This document shows, in pieces, positions 17,728-25,462 of a stretch of DNA of 64,000 nt. Source of the DNA: Sphingobacteriales bacterium (GTDB taxonomy: Bacteria; Bacteroidota; Bacteroidia; Chitinophagales; JADIYW01). Position 1 is the first letter of the stretch. Every line of letters begins with the position of its first letter. The notes under the pieces are model-generated. The model did not search any database and was not told the DNA's origin. It worked only from the letters and a program-made list of their open reading frames with translations. Position numbers and translations under genes: made by a program. The DNA lies in contig JADKIQ010000012.1 of NCBI GenBank assembly GCA_016721245.1, positions 62,001-126,000 of the forward strand. The letters are read 5' to 3'.

Positions 17728-19086
17728 TTATAACAGTGTTCCCCGCAAGAGTAATGACGCTACCACAAAATAAATTACTAAGCCGGTAACATCCACCAGT
17801 GTGGCAACAAAAGGAGCGGAGGAAGTAGCAGGGTCGAAGCCTAATTTTTTAAGAATGATGGGCAGCATAGAACCGCAAAGCGTTCCCCAGAGCACAATAA
17901 ATAATAAAGTAATACCCACCGTTAAACCAACCAGAATATAGTGTTCGCCATAAATGGGACTGATAGATGACCAGATAATGATTCTTAAAAAACCAATAAT
18001 ACCCAGAATAGAACCCAGGACAAGACCGCTTAAGATTTCCCGTTTCATGACACGCCACCAGTCTTCAAAGTTTATTTCGCCCAGTGCCATGGCGCGGATA
18101 ATCAAAGTAGAGGCCTGCGAGCCGGAGTTACCGCCGCTGGAAATAATCAAGGGTATAAATAAGACCAGAATAACGGCTTTGGCAATTTCATCTTCAAAAA
18201 AAGCCATAGCAGAAGCCGTCAGCATTTCACCAATAAATAAAATGATTAACCAGGGTGCGCGTTTTTTTATCAGTTCAAAAAAAGCGGTATTCATGTAGGG
18301 TTCGTCCAAAGCTTCGGTACCCCCCATTTTCTGGATGTCCTCGGTATCTTCCTCACTTTGTACGCGCAACATATCATCGATAGTCACGATACCCAGAAGA
18401 ATACCATCATCATCTATAACCGGTAAAACGGCGCGGTTGTTTTTACGGAAGACAGACGTCGCGTTTTCCTGATCGTCGGTGACGTGTAATGCAATGTATT
18501 TTTTATCGCTTAATTCACTCAGTCGGGTGTCAGGTGCAGCAATCAGTAATTCTTTTAAGTTGATGTCATCAATCAGTTTTTCGTGGTCGTCGATGATATA
18601 AATGAAGTTGATGTTTTCAATCGTTCTGCCGAGTTTGCGGATTTTGTTCAGCGCATCCTGCACGGTGAAATGGTCTTTCACTTCAATATAGTCCGGATTC
18701 ATGAGACGGCCCACGCTGTCTTCGGGATAGCCCAGCAAAGCAAGGGTTTCCAGGCGGTCTTCGTGCGGCAGAAACAGCACGAGTTTTTTAACTGATTCGC
18801 TGGTCAGTTCGCTCAGTAAAGCTGTACGGTCGTCGAAGTGCATGTTCTGAATCAGCTCTGCCACTTTATTAGAAGGCAGGGTATGAATCAGTTTCTTCTG
18901 CAATTTCAAGTCGAGAAACTTCAGCGTCTTTACGGCGCGGTGCGGTTCCAGATTCTCTATAACTTTCTGGCTGTATTCCGGATAATCGTTGAGGAAGTCG
19001 GCGAGTTCGGTGGTACGGAAATCACTGAAGTATGGCTTCTCATGTTTGAGGACATCTAAAATCAATTCTTCTTTGCTGATTTCCAT
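17728..19086 (-). CDS. mgtE: Magnesium transporter MgtE
   Basis: Mg2+ channel/transporter of the inner membrane. Domain order: N-terminal MgtE_N helical superhelix (about 1-125, with AELIQNMHFDDRTALLSEL and LGYPEDSVGRLMNPDYIEV), a CBS pair (about 130-250, with LPVIDDDGILLGIVTIDDML), then five transmembrane helices (from about 275) containing the conserved GGNSGSQASTLIIRAMALGEI, the selectivity region. 452 aa, a normal full-length MgtE. The N and CBS domains are known in the family to bind Mg2+ and close the pore. Confidence 0.95.
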   Translation of the reverse strand: MEISKEELILDVLKHEKPYFSDFRTTELADFLNDYPEYSQKVIENLEPHRAVKTLKFLDLKLQKKLIHTLPSNKVAELIQNMHFDDRTALLSELTSESVKKLVLFLPHEDRLETLALLGYPEDSVGRLMNPDYIEVKDHFTVQDALNKIRKLGRTIENINFIYIIDDHEKLIDDINLKELLIAAPDTRLSELSDKKYIALHVTDDQENATSVFRKNNRAVLPVIDDDGILLGIVTIDDMLRVQSEEDTEDIQKMGGTEALDEPYMNTAFFELIKKRAPWLIILFIGEMLTASAMAFFEDEIAKAVILVLFIPLIISSGGNSGSQASTLIIRAMALGEINFEDWWRVMKREILSGLVLGSILGIIGFLRIIIWSSISPIYGEHYILVGLTVGITLLFIVLWGTLCGSMLPIILKKLGFDPATSSAPFVATLVDVTGLVIYFVVASLLLRGTLL

Positions 19087-19289
19087 TTCTGCAAAAATAA
19101 TGTATTCTCCACAATAAAAGTATGATTTATGTTCTGGGAAATCTTGTAAATAGAATATAACTTTAAATAAAGAACAAAAGAGTTAAGGGTATGAAAAGTG
19201 CCGAATTCTAAATCATTCTGCTCGGATACTCATTACAGAAAGTAAAATGCAAATAGGAGTATACATTTAAACAACAAAAAAAACATCGT

Positions 19290-19889
19290 ATGAAAAATTC
19301 CATTTTAAAACAATCAGTCTTCATCCTTGCAGCTTTAGTGGCTGTTTCTTCTCTGTTTACTTCCTGTAAAAAAGACAACGAAGCGGATGATCCGAATATC
19401 GTGTATACCTCATTTGATAAAACGCTGTCTGTATCGGCAGGCGTATCCAAACAGGATTCACTGGATATCAATCTGGATACTTATAAAGAGTTTCTCATCT
19501 ATGCCGGATTTACCGGAACGGGTGATACTGCGGCGTCTTACCTGATTGGAAATACGTACGCCGGTGTATATATTGACAGTACTCAGAAATATGGTTCCAC
19601 TTATTTAATCAAGCCTGTGGAAAAAGGTCAGGTACCGGATGCGATAGTGACTACCGTTAAAAAATGGTCAGGCTACTCATATGTTGCGCTGAAAGAGAGC
19701 GCAGCCATTAGTGGTTTTGCAGGGGCAGGCGATATATATGTACCGGTGGCATTTCGCAACCCTATTACCAGCAGATTTCACTACGGTTGGATACGTTTAA
19801 ACCTCAGCAGTGATTTCAGTACCTATAAAGCAATAGACTGCGGGTACAACCTCGTGCCGGATGTTCCTATTGCGATGGGAGCTAAGTAA
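19290..19889 (+). CDS. Lipoprotein of unknown function, paralogue 1
   Basis: 199-aa predicted lipoprotein: signal peptide with lipobox LFTSC and the Bacteroidota-type CKKDNEADDPN after the cysteine. The mature part contains a short beta-rich domain with LDINLDTYKEFLIYAG, AGAGDIYVPVAFRNPITSRFHYGWIRLNLS and a closing DCGYNLVPDVPIAMGAK. The 'YGWI' segment and end resemble exported hypothetical proteins that often sit at the surface. It is paralogous to the next gene along its whole length; the two also share downstream sequence. Function unknown. Confidence 0.8.
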   Translation: MKNSILKQSVFILAALVAVSSLFTSCKKDNEADDPNIVYTSFDKTLSVSAGVSKQDSLDINLDTYKEFLIYAGFTGTGDTAASYLIGNTYAGVYIDSTQKYGSTYLIKPVEKGQVPDAIVTTVKKWSGYSYVALKESAAISGFAGAGDIYVPVAFRNPITSRFHYGWIRLNLSSDFSTYKAIDCGYNLVPDVPIAMGAK

Positions 19890-19909
19890 AATTTCTTCTT
19901 TAATAATAT

Positions 19910-19945
19910 ACACCCGTATCTTTTTTTAAGGTACGGGTGTTTTTA
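19910..19945 (+). terminator. Terminator after lipoprotein 1
   Basis: Nine-base stem ACACCCGTA / TACGGGTGT with a T-rich loop and a following T run. Confidence 0.8.
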
Positions 19946-20040
19946 TTCAGCATAGTTTATTATTGATTTGAAATGAACTTGTTTCTGAATCATTTTCGTG
20001 ATGATTTGGAAAGGTTAAATGGTGATTTACATAAATATAC

Positions 20041-20130
20041 CATCCCCTTTGCTGAAGCTTCAGGGCTCATCAGAAGGAGGGAAGATGCGGACAGTAGTTT
20101 TCAGTATTATGATGGCCATTTTTAAATTTT
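20041..20130. repeat. Degenerate DUF559-associated repeat
   Basis: Contains the 19-base core GATGCGGACAGTAGTTTTC at 20084-20102, identical to 21836-21854, followed by TATGATGGCCATTTTTAA, preceded by AGAAGGAGGGA. Near-identical cores occur around 21117 and 21745. The rest of 19946-20348 shows no gene. Confidence 0.6.
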
Positions 20131-20348
20131 CTACAGATATAAAGAATTGCATTTGCGGCTTCTCCTCTTAATAGCTATTGGAAAAGAAGGATGGAGGGTT
20201 GTGTTATTTGCGATATTACATTTTGCAAACTTGCAATAAGGTCATTACTGATCTTCAAATTCCCCCGAATTCTCATTCATTTATGTCGTATACTAATTTT
20301 GATTTGACAAAATGGAACTCCTATTTAACTTTATAAAAAATTTAGATT

Positions 20349-20936
20349 ATGAAAAACAGAATCACCAAACAAACATTGAAAATTATGACAGTGCTATTAT
20401 TGCTGTCAGTATTTATTTCTTCGTGTAAGAAAGAAGAAGCAGATGATCCAAATATCATTCATCGTAGTTTTAATAAGACAGTAGTTGCAACACTGGACAG
20501 GAATTTAGTGAAAGATTCGATAGATATTAATGCAGACGGTATTAAAGATTTTGTCATGCTGGCTGTTTCAACGGAAGCTGCAGATACAACCATTACCTAT
20601 ATTTCAGCAATCAATGCTGCTTTATACGTTGACTCCACTCAACCATATTTTATAACTTACAAAGCTAAGAATATGTTCAGCGGAGAACAACCGGAATTAC
20701 TTTCTACTAAAACCCAATGGTATAATATTGCTTTTACCGGTGCTAAAACAGGACCGGTGTTACGCGGTTATGCCGGTGTGGGTGATGTATATATTCCTGT
20801 GATTTTTTCAGCCGGAATTAATAAATATTACGGCTGGATAAGTATTAACGTGAGCAACGATTACCGGACACTTAAAGTGATAGACGGAGCCTATCATGTT
20901 AATCCGGATACACCGATAAAAATGGGAGCGAAGTAA
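20349..20936 (+). CDS. Lipoprotein of unknown function, paralogue 2
   Basis: 195-aa lipoprotein with lipobox FISSC and CKKEEADDPNIIHRSFNKT, matching paralogue 1 position by position (DSIDINADGIKDFVML, YAGVGDVYIPVIFSAGINKYYGWISINVSNDY, closing INPDTPIKMGAK-type end). Divergence is substantial, so the duplication is old. Both genes carry a TAACTTTA or related box upstream and a terminator plus a shared TTTGAAATGAACTTGTT segment downstream. No function can be assigned. Confidence 0.8.
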   Translation: MKNRITKQTLKIMTVLLLLSVFISSCKKEEADDPNIIHRSFNKTVVATLDRNLVKDSIDINADGIKDFVMLAVSTEAADTTITYISAINAALYVDSTQPYFITYKAKNMFSGEQPELLSTKTQWYNIAFTGAKTGPVLRGYAGVGDVYIPVIFSAGINKYYGWISINVSNDYRTLKVIDGAYHVNPDTPIKMGAK

Positions 20937-20956
20937 TTTTTTTTCTTGAATAATAA

Positions 20957-20996
20957 TACTCTTATCTTTTACAAAAAAGGTAAGGGTGTTTTTTTA
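20957..20996 (+). terminator. Terminator after lipoprotein 2
   Basis: Imperfect stem CTTATCTTTT / AAAAGGTAAG extended by ACT/GGT, followed by a run of seven T residues; equivalent in position to the terminator of paralogue 1. Confidence 0.7.
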
Positions 20997-21097
20997 TTTA
21001 ACAGAGTTGATTATTGGTTTGAAATGAACTTGTTACAGCAGGATTTTTTGTGAGATTTCTAAAGTTTCTGGTATTGTTTGCAGAAGTATTACCAGCC

Positions 21098-21228
21098 ACT
21101 TATCTCCTCCAAGGAGGTGAGATGCAATTGTGGTTTTCTATTTTATGATGACCATTTTTAATAGTTAGTACTAAAATGTATGGCACTTGCGATTTCCCTC
21201 CTTGAGGAGGGATAAAGGGAGGTGTAAA
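21098..21228. repeat. Compound palindromic repeat preceding the second DUF559 gene
   Basis: Left hairpin CTCCTCC-AA-GGAGGTG (about 21104-21119), internal TGTGGTTTTCTATTTTATGATGACCATTTTTAA, then CCCTCC-TTGA-GGAGGG (21196-21211) and the right end GGGAGGTGTAAAA (to 21228). The right end matches the element upstream of DUF559 copy 1 at 3870. Confidence 0.7.
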
Positions 21229-21308
21229 AATGCCCAAACTAATAGAATATTCAAAAAAAACTACAAAAATTTATGGAATTACTCTATTTATTGTCTCTCA
21301 ATAGTAGC

Positions 21309-21698
21309 ATGAGAAGAGAAATTATTCCATATCGTTCTAAGTTAAAAGAATATGCAAGAGCGCTGCGAAATAATTCTACTAAAAGTGAAATAAGACTCTG
21401 GAGATATTTGAAAGGAACACAGCGATTAGGATATGACTTTCACCGGCAAAAACCTATTGATAACTATATTGCTGATTTTTATTGTAGTGAATTGAAACTG
21501 GTCATAGAATTAGATGGTATTACGCATATCTTTGAGGGGGCAAAAGAAAGAGACAGAATAAGAACAAAACGCTTAAATGAACTGGGTATTACAGTGATTC
21601 GTTTTGATGATGCATTTGTGTTTAAAAATATTGACTTTGTACTGGAGGAGATTGATGAGATGATTGTAAAGTTGGCAAGGGAGAGCTCCGTTTCTTAA
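21309..21698 (+). CDS. DUF559 endonuclease-domain protein, copy 2
   Basis: Second DUF559 protein, about 129 aa from ATG 21309 (MRREIIPYRSKLKEYARAL); an in-frame ATG at 21273 adds 12 hydrophobic residues that are not family-like. Motifs: SEIRLWRYLKG, FHRQKPIDNYIADFYC and LVIELDGITH, giving the same putative Asp/Glu metal site as copy 1. The two copies share the motifs but differ at many other positions, so this is not a recent duplication. It is flanked on both sides by related palindromic repeats, which makes the gene look like the cargo or the driver of a repeat family. Activity is inferred from the family. Confidence 0.85.
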   Translation: MRREIIPYRSKLKEYARALRNNSTKSEIRLWRYLKGTQRLGYDFHRQKPIDNYIADFYCSELKLVIELDGITHIFEGAKERDRIRTKRLNELGITVIRFDDAFVFKNIDFVLEEIDEMIVKLARESSVS

Positions 21699-21699
21699 A

Positions 21700-21862
21700 C
21701 GCACCTTTTTAACCCACCCCTTTATCCCCTCCAAGGACGGGAGAGCGGACAGTGGTTTTCTGTTTTATGATTACCATTTTACAATAAGTTCGTAACGAAA
21801 TGAATTACTTTTTCTTTCTTCCTCCAAGGAGGGGAGATGCGGACAGTAGTTTTCGTAGCAGG
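21700..21862. repeat. Two repeat modules downstream of DUF559 copy 2
   Basis: First module: AACCCACCCCTTTATCCCCTCC, AAGGACGGGAGAGCGGACAGTGGTTTTCTGTTTTATGA (split here by the comma), a left-end type sequence. Second module: CCTCC-AA-GGAGG (21821-21832) followed by the 19-base core GATGCGGACAGTAGTTTTC at 21836-21854. Confidence 0.65.
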
Positions 21863-21863
21863 A

Positions 21864-22244
21864 TTATTCTTTTATCTCTATGTGTTGCGCGTTTAAAGAA
21901 TCAAGCCCTTCCTGCGAAATAAAATGTGAGTATGGGTCATTGTATGCATCATGTTTTTTTAAGAATTCCAGAATTTTCGGGTCGTACACTTTTTGTACCC
22001 TGAAATTCTTTACATAGGCGGTACGGATAACAATTTCTATCATCCGTTGTGATTTTCGGGGTAAGCCCATCACCACAATCCGTTCATGTCCCATGCCGCC
22101 GTACTTGAAAACACAATACACTTTGGCACCTGCTCTGAGTGTTTTAATACCATTTCTGATTTCTTTGTTTTCACCAAAGTAATGATCGCCAATGATATTG
22201 CCTACCACACATTCCCTGTATTCTTTGCCTTCGCTGTCTATCAT
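21864..22244 (-). CDS. Hypothetical protein, 126 aa
   Basis: Soluble, basic protein without signal peptide or membrane segment. Residues 1-65 look beta-rich (ECVVGNIIGDHYFGENKEIRNG, AGAKVYCVFKYGGMGHERIVVMG), residues 66-126 helical (RMIEIVIRTAYVKNFRVQKVYDPKILEFLKKHDAY). I do not recognise the family. It is a single gene between repeat modules and the helicase cassette; the start ATG at 22244 is the only reasonable one. Confidence 0.6.
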   Translation of the reverse strand: MIDSEGKEYRECVVGNIIGDHYFGENKEIRNGIKTLRAGAKVYCVFKYGGMGHERIVVMGLPRKSQRMIEIVIRTAYVKNFRVQKVYDPKILEFLKKHDAYNDPYSHFISQEGLDSLNAQHIEIKE

Positions 22245-22362
22245 TGGACTTTTACTTTTCTGTGTAATATCCGGTAATAATTTAATTCAACCGCATCACC
22301 GGAAGTACAGGAACAAAATTTTATTTTATCTGATACGGTACACATACTTAAATTTAAAAGCC

Positions 22363-22385
22363 GATGACCACCAAAAGTGGTCATC
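22363..22385. terminator. Hairpin downstream of the helicase cassette
   Basis: Nine-base perfect stem GATGACCAC / GTGGTCATC with a five-base loop, followed on the minus strand by GGCTTTT. It lies about 120 bp after the helicase stop codon and could end that transcript, or be an operator for the 126-aa gene. No gene is visible in 22245-22507. Confidence 0.45.
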
Positions 22386-22507
22386 CGTAGCACGGTGGTT
22401 CTGTTTCTTATGTGGCTTTCCTCCGTATAGTAAATGTAATAATTTCATTTAATTTTGTGATGTGTGTTTTTTTTGAAACCAACAACAGATGGGAGTATAA
22501 TCTATTT

Positions 22508-24715
22508 TTATTCAATAACACGATCAAATATTCCTATAACTCTAAATACGTTTTCATTAATTGAATCTGAGTCAATAATTATATCTTTATATAAAGAATC
22601 AAATGATTTAGGTTTAAGAATTATTTTTTCAAGATGTGGATTTTCTTCGTAATAAGTCTTTTGGCTATAATATTCCTTAAACGTATAACAAGAACCATAA
22701 TCTAAATCTTGATGGTTGTAATACTCAATAATTACCATTAAACCGTTTTTACTGCCATGGTGATATTTCTTAAACAATGCAATTTGTCCATCTTGTACTA
22801 TTTTATTCATGGAGTTACCAATTATTTTGCATGCAAAATGGTCTTTTGTAATTTTTACACCTTCAGGAACTAAAATGAAATTTTCTTCAGGGATGCTGTC
22901 ATTAAATTTAAATTCACCAGCAGCAACTTTTAAAGAGTATAATGGCACACTGTTTTCAAATGGAATCAACCTGATTTCTTTTGACTCAGCTATCTCAATT
23001 ATTGGATTTTTATTTTCATTGAATAAATAAATATGCTTTTTAAAATAATTTCGCAAATTTTCGTCACACACATAAATGTAGCATCCTAGTATGCCTCTGA
23101 GCATAATAGTTTTATAAATATTTATTATATAGTCTTTCAGTATTGCGTTATCTCTTATTGTTGCAGCACCATTTCTATCTTTGTAATTTTCCTTAACTAT
23201 CTCTATTTCTTTTGATACTGGATTGTATATTATTTCGGGTCCAAAAATTATTGCCGAATAATTGAGGTCGTAACCTTGAGTGGTGTGAATACAACCTACC
23301 TCTTGTGCATCAATATCAGAATTGATGTAATCAATTGCACTTGAGTTCCATTTTAGTTTAATATTTTCTATTTCAATATCATATGCATTAGGGTCATTCT
23401 TACTTATCCATGGCCACGCATAACCAGCAATGAATCTTGAAAGCTGATGTTTTTCATTCTTTTCTCTAAGTTCATTTACGAAATCAGAAAAATTCTCAAA
23501 AAGCAACAAGTCATAATTAGTATCGTTGTATTTGAACTCTTTATTCTTATAAGTATTGTCTAATAAATTGTTGACAAAATCAACAAATCCATTACCTCCT
23601 TTTACTCTAAACTGCGAATGTAATTTGACATTTATTGAGTTAGAAGCATTTTTTAAATTTTCAAAATCAATAGCATCAACATCAGATGGCTTTATAGACT
23701 GTTTAGCATCATAAAAATATAGTACTTTGTTTGACCTTAATTGAGTCCATTCTAATTCCGAAGTGTTTAGTTTGTCTAAAGATAGTGCGTTACAAACCCT
23801 GTCATAAATTGCAAAGTATGGACCCAGATTAACTCTTTTCCTCAAACGATGAGATTCGTCCACAAATAGAATATCATATGATTCATATTCCAAATCTGAA
23901 GGGCCAATAACAAGATTTGAATTTAAACCATTAATGTTTTGAAAAACCTTTTTAATAGTTTTTCTAAAAGAACCCATTGCTATAACTAAACCCATTTTAG
24001 GTTTTGGAAACTTTATCTTTAATTGTTTTACCTTATCTATAAATTCCTTTTCGTCTTCACCGAATTCTCTATAATTAAAATCCTCATCAGATGTTAGCAT
24101 TAACTTAAATAGGAAAATAGCTAGAATGGTTTTGCCTGTACCTGCACCTCCTTCCACCAATACTGATTTTTTATTTTCAGACAGAAGGGCATCAATAATT
24201 AGCATTAAATTTTTTCTTTGATCAGCAGATAAAGTCTTGTATGGCGAATATTTGAACAAGTCGCTATTTGAGATATGTTCTAAACTATGTTGAGCAATTC
24301 CATTACTTATAAGTCCATTCCAAATATTTTTAAACATATCCCAGTAAAACTCATCTCTTTGATAATAAGAGTGATTTACCAACCCTAAATTGCCATTTAA
24401 TAGTTTGTATTTCCCATCAGCGTGCAGATACTTTATTAAATTTGATTCAATATCTAATGTTGCCGATTTGTTGAATTTTTTGCTGGAAATTAAATGAGCT
24501 TCTTGTAAGTGGCTTTTACTTGGCGTTTGCAAATGTGTGAATATTCGCGAATTAGTATCAATGGTTTCACCAACATATGCCTGACTTACGCCATTGTTAT
24601 TTAAAATATATACGACAGGCCAATTTTCGCTTACAAAATATTGTGATTGAATAGAATTCAATCCATTATAATTGAACGCAATTTTGCTTATTTCAAAATC
24701 TTGGTTATAGTTCAT
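22508..24715 (-). CDS. GIY-YIG nuclease / DUF2075 helicase / LexA-S24 peptidase fusion
   Basis: 735-aa three-domain protein. Residues about 30-110: GIY-YIG nuclease-like domain with VYI (35-37), YVG (47-49), Arg57 and Glu90 (DIESNLIKYL). Residues about 155-560: DUF2075 superfamily 1 NTPase/helicase with Walker A GGAGTGKT (189-196), Walker B ILFVDES (282-288), a sensor-like FYDAKQS (334-340) and HTTQGYDLNYSAII (477-490). Residues about 588-735: S24/LexA-type peptidase with VAAGE (Ala599-Gly600 cleavage site), GNSM (Ser635) and TFKEYY (Lys680). ATG at 24715 lies within the end of the MazG-like gene, so the two are translationally coupled. I infer a regulated nuclease-helicase, probably in phage defence or DNA damage response; no function is demonstrated. 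Confidence 0.88.
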   Translation of the reverse strand: MNYNQDFEISKIAFNYNGLNSIQSQYFVSENWPVVYILNNNGVSQAYVGETIDTNSRIFTHLQTPSKSHLQEAHLISSKKFNKSATLDIESNLIKYLHADGKYKLLNGNLGLVNHSYYQRDEFYWDMFKNIWNGLISNGIAQHSLEHISNSDLFKYSPYKTLSADQRKNLMLIIDALLSENKKSVLVEGGAGTGKTILAIFLFKLMLTSDEDFNYREFGEDEKEFIDKVKQLKIKFPKPKMGLVIAMGSFRKTIKKVFQNINGLNSNLVIGPSDLEYESYDILFVDESHRLRKRVNLGPYFAIYDRVCNALSLDKLNTSELEWTQLRSNKVLYFYDAKQSIKPSDVDAIDFENLKNASNSINVKLHSQFRVKGGNGFVDFVNNLLDNTYKNKEFKYNDTNYDLLLFENFSDFVNELREKNEKHQLSRFIAGYAWPWISKNDPNAYDIEIENIKLKWNSSAIDYINSDIDAQEVGCIHTTQGYDLNYSAIIFGPEIIYNPVSKEIEIVKENYKDRNGAATIRDNAILKDYIINIYKTIMLRGILGCYIYVCDENLRNYFKKHIYLFNENKNPIIEIAESKEIRLIPFENSVPLYSLKVAAGEFKFNDSIPEENFILVPEGVKITKDHFACKIIGNSMNKIVQDGQIALFKKYHHGSKNGLMVIIEYYNHQDLDYGSCYTFKEYYSQKTYYEENPHLEKIILKPKSFDSLYKDIIIDSDSINENVFRVIGIFDRVIE

Positions 24716-25034
24716 TATACTTTTTTGATGTTCCTTTTGCTTTGTCTATAGGATATTTTTCTCCATTTGTTTTGATTTTTTCTAAGATAATTTCCTTAAC
24801 ATCAAATCCATATTTTTCCGCCAGCAAAAATGCAAATGAAAAAATATCGGCAAGTTCCTCTTTTACCTTATCAGTATTTGCATCCTCCGCTTTCTTCCAA
24901 AGGAATAATTCTAAAAGTTCAGCAGATTCAATGCTAATCGCTAAAGCCAAATCTTTAGGATTGTGGAATTGTTCCCAATCTCTTTCATTCCTAAACTGAA
25001 TTAGTTTATTCGTAATTTCTTTTATTTCAGACAT
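24705..25034 (-). CDS. MazG-like nucleotide pyrophosphohydrolase
   Basis: All-alpha NTP pyrophosphohydrolase of the MazG/dCTPase (RS21-C6) type, which hydrolyses (d)NTPs to NMP and pyrophosphate. Metal-binding motifs are intact: ESAE (Glu36, Glu39) and EELAD (Glu60, Asp63). 109 aa from ATG 25034 (MSEIKEITNKLIQFRNERDW), the usual length for single-domain members; the frame runs 18 codons further upstream but through the inverted repeat at 25057. First gene of a two-gene operon, overlapping the helicase fusion by 11 bp. In this setting it may act on nucleotide pools during an infection response, by inference only. Confidence 0.88.
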   Translation of the reverse strand: MSEIKEITNKLIQFRNERDWEQFHNPKDLALAISIESAELLELFLWKKAEDANTDKVKEELADIFSFAFLLAEKYGFDVKEIILEKIKTNGEKYPIDKAKGTSKKYNEL

Positions 25035-25056
25035 GATAGTGATGTTATGTTTTAAA

Positions 25057-25077
25057 AGAGTATTTATATATAACTCT
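25057..25077. promoter_or_regulatory. Inverted repeat AGAGT-N11-ACTCT in the MazG leader
   Basis: Lies between the -7 box (25086-25093) and the start codon at 25034, where a repressor would block early transcription. The spacer is A/T only. A candidate operator for the helicase cassette. Confidence 0.4.
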
Positions 25078-25085
25078 ATCTTTAT

Positions 25086-25093
25086 CAAATATA
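25086..25093 (-). promoter_or_regulatory. -7 promoter box for the MazG-helicase operon
   Basis: Minus-strand TATATTTG matches TAnnTTTG exactly, about 50 bp upstream of ATG 25034. Confidence 0.55.
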
Positions 25094-25290
25094 CAAAATT
25101 TAAATAAAATTATTGATTTGCAATGCGACCATATGATCTGGCGAATTTATAACGTTGTTTTATGCTGGTGAAGTGTTGTTCTATGGTTATAAATAGAAAA
25201 AAAATAAAAAACATATAAAAAATAGTTAGGTGAATTTTAGAGAATAGTGTGTATTTGTAATGACAGCGCGGGGGACCAAGCTGACAAATC

Positions 25291-25409
25291 GCAGTAGTTT
25301 TAGAATTACTGCATTTTGCCACCTCCGCTCGTTTGCATAACGAGCGGGTATGAGAGCAAAAACCGGGCTGAAACTCTTTTGTGCAAACGAAGGTGTTCAG
25401 CCTTTTTTT
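25291..25409 (+). ncRNA. Possible structured RNA with terminator
   Basis: Three hairpins in order on the plus strand: GCAGTA/TACTGC (25291-25312), CCGCTCGTT/AACGAGCGG (25325-25347) and GGCTGAA/TTCAGCC (25366-25402), the last followed by T7. CGTTTGCA at 25330-25337 is complementary to TGCAAACG at 25382-25389 within the terminator loop, so a pseudoknot or alternative fold is possible. No gene fits between 25035 and 25462. I cannot assign it to a known RNA family. Confidence 0.4.
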
Positions 25410-25417
25410 ATAAAAAC

Positions 25418-25443
25418 AAAGCGGCTATTAGGATAGCCGCTTT
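25418..25443 (-). terminator. Terminator of the three-gene unknown operon
   Basis: Eleven-base stem AAAGCGGCTAT / ATAGCCGCTTT, loop TAGG, followed on the minus strand by GTTTTTAT; 20 bp after the stop at 25463. Confidence 0.75.
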
Positions 25444-25462
25444 TAGTGAGGATGATTGACAT

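Noticed and set aside
22508..22952. S24 domain as evidence for a prophage repressor
   Set aside because: It is fused to a helicase without an HTH domain, and no phage structural, integrase or lysis gene is present.
25110..25322. 70-aa minus-strand open frame MAKCSNSKTTAIC... upstream of the MazG gene
   Set aside because: Overlaps the hairpins of the structured region, has a sudden change from polar to hydrophobic to basic sequence and no family look; more likely non-coding.
25291..25409. Retron, riboswitch or integron attC site
   Set aside because: No reverse transcriptase or integrase is near, no known aptamer pattern was recognised, and the attC-like arms are not in the right arrangement.
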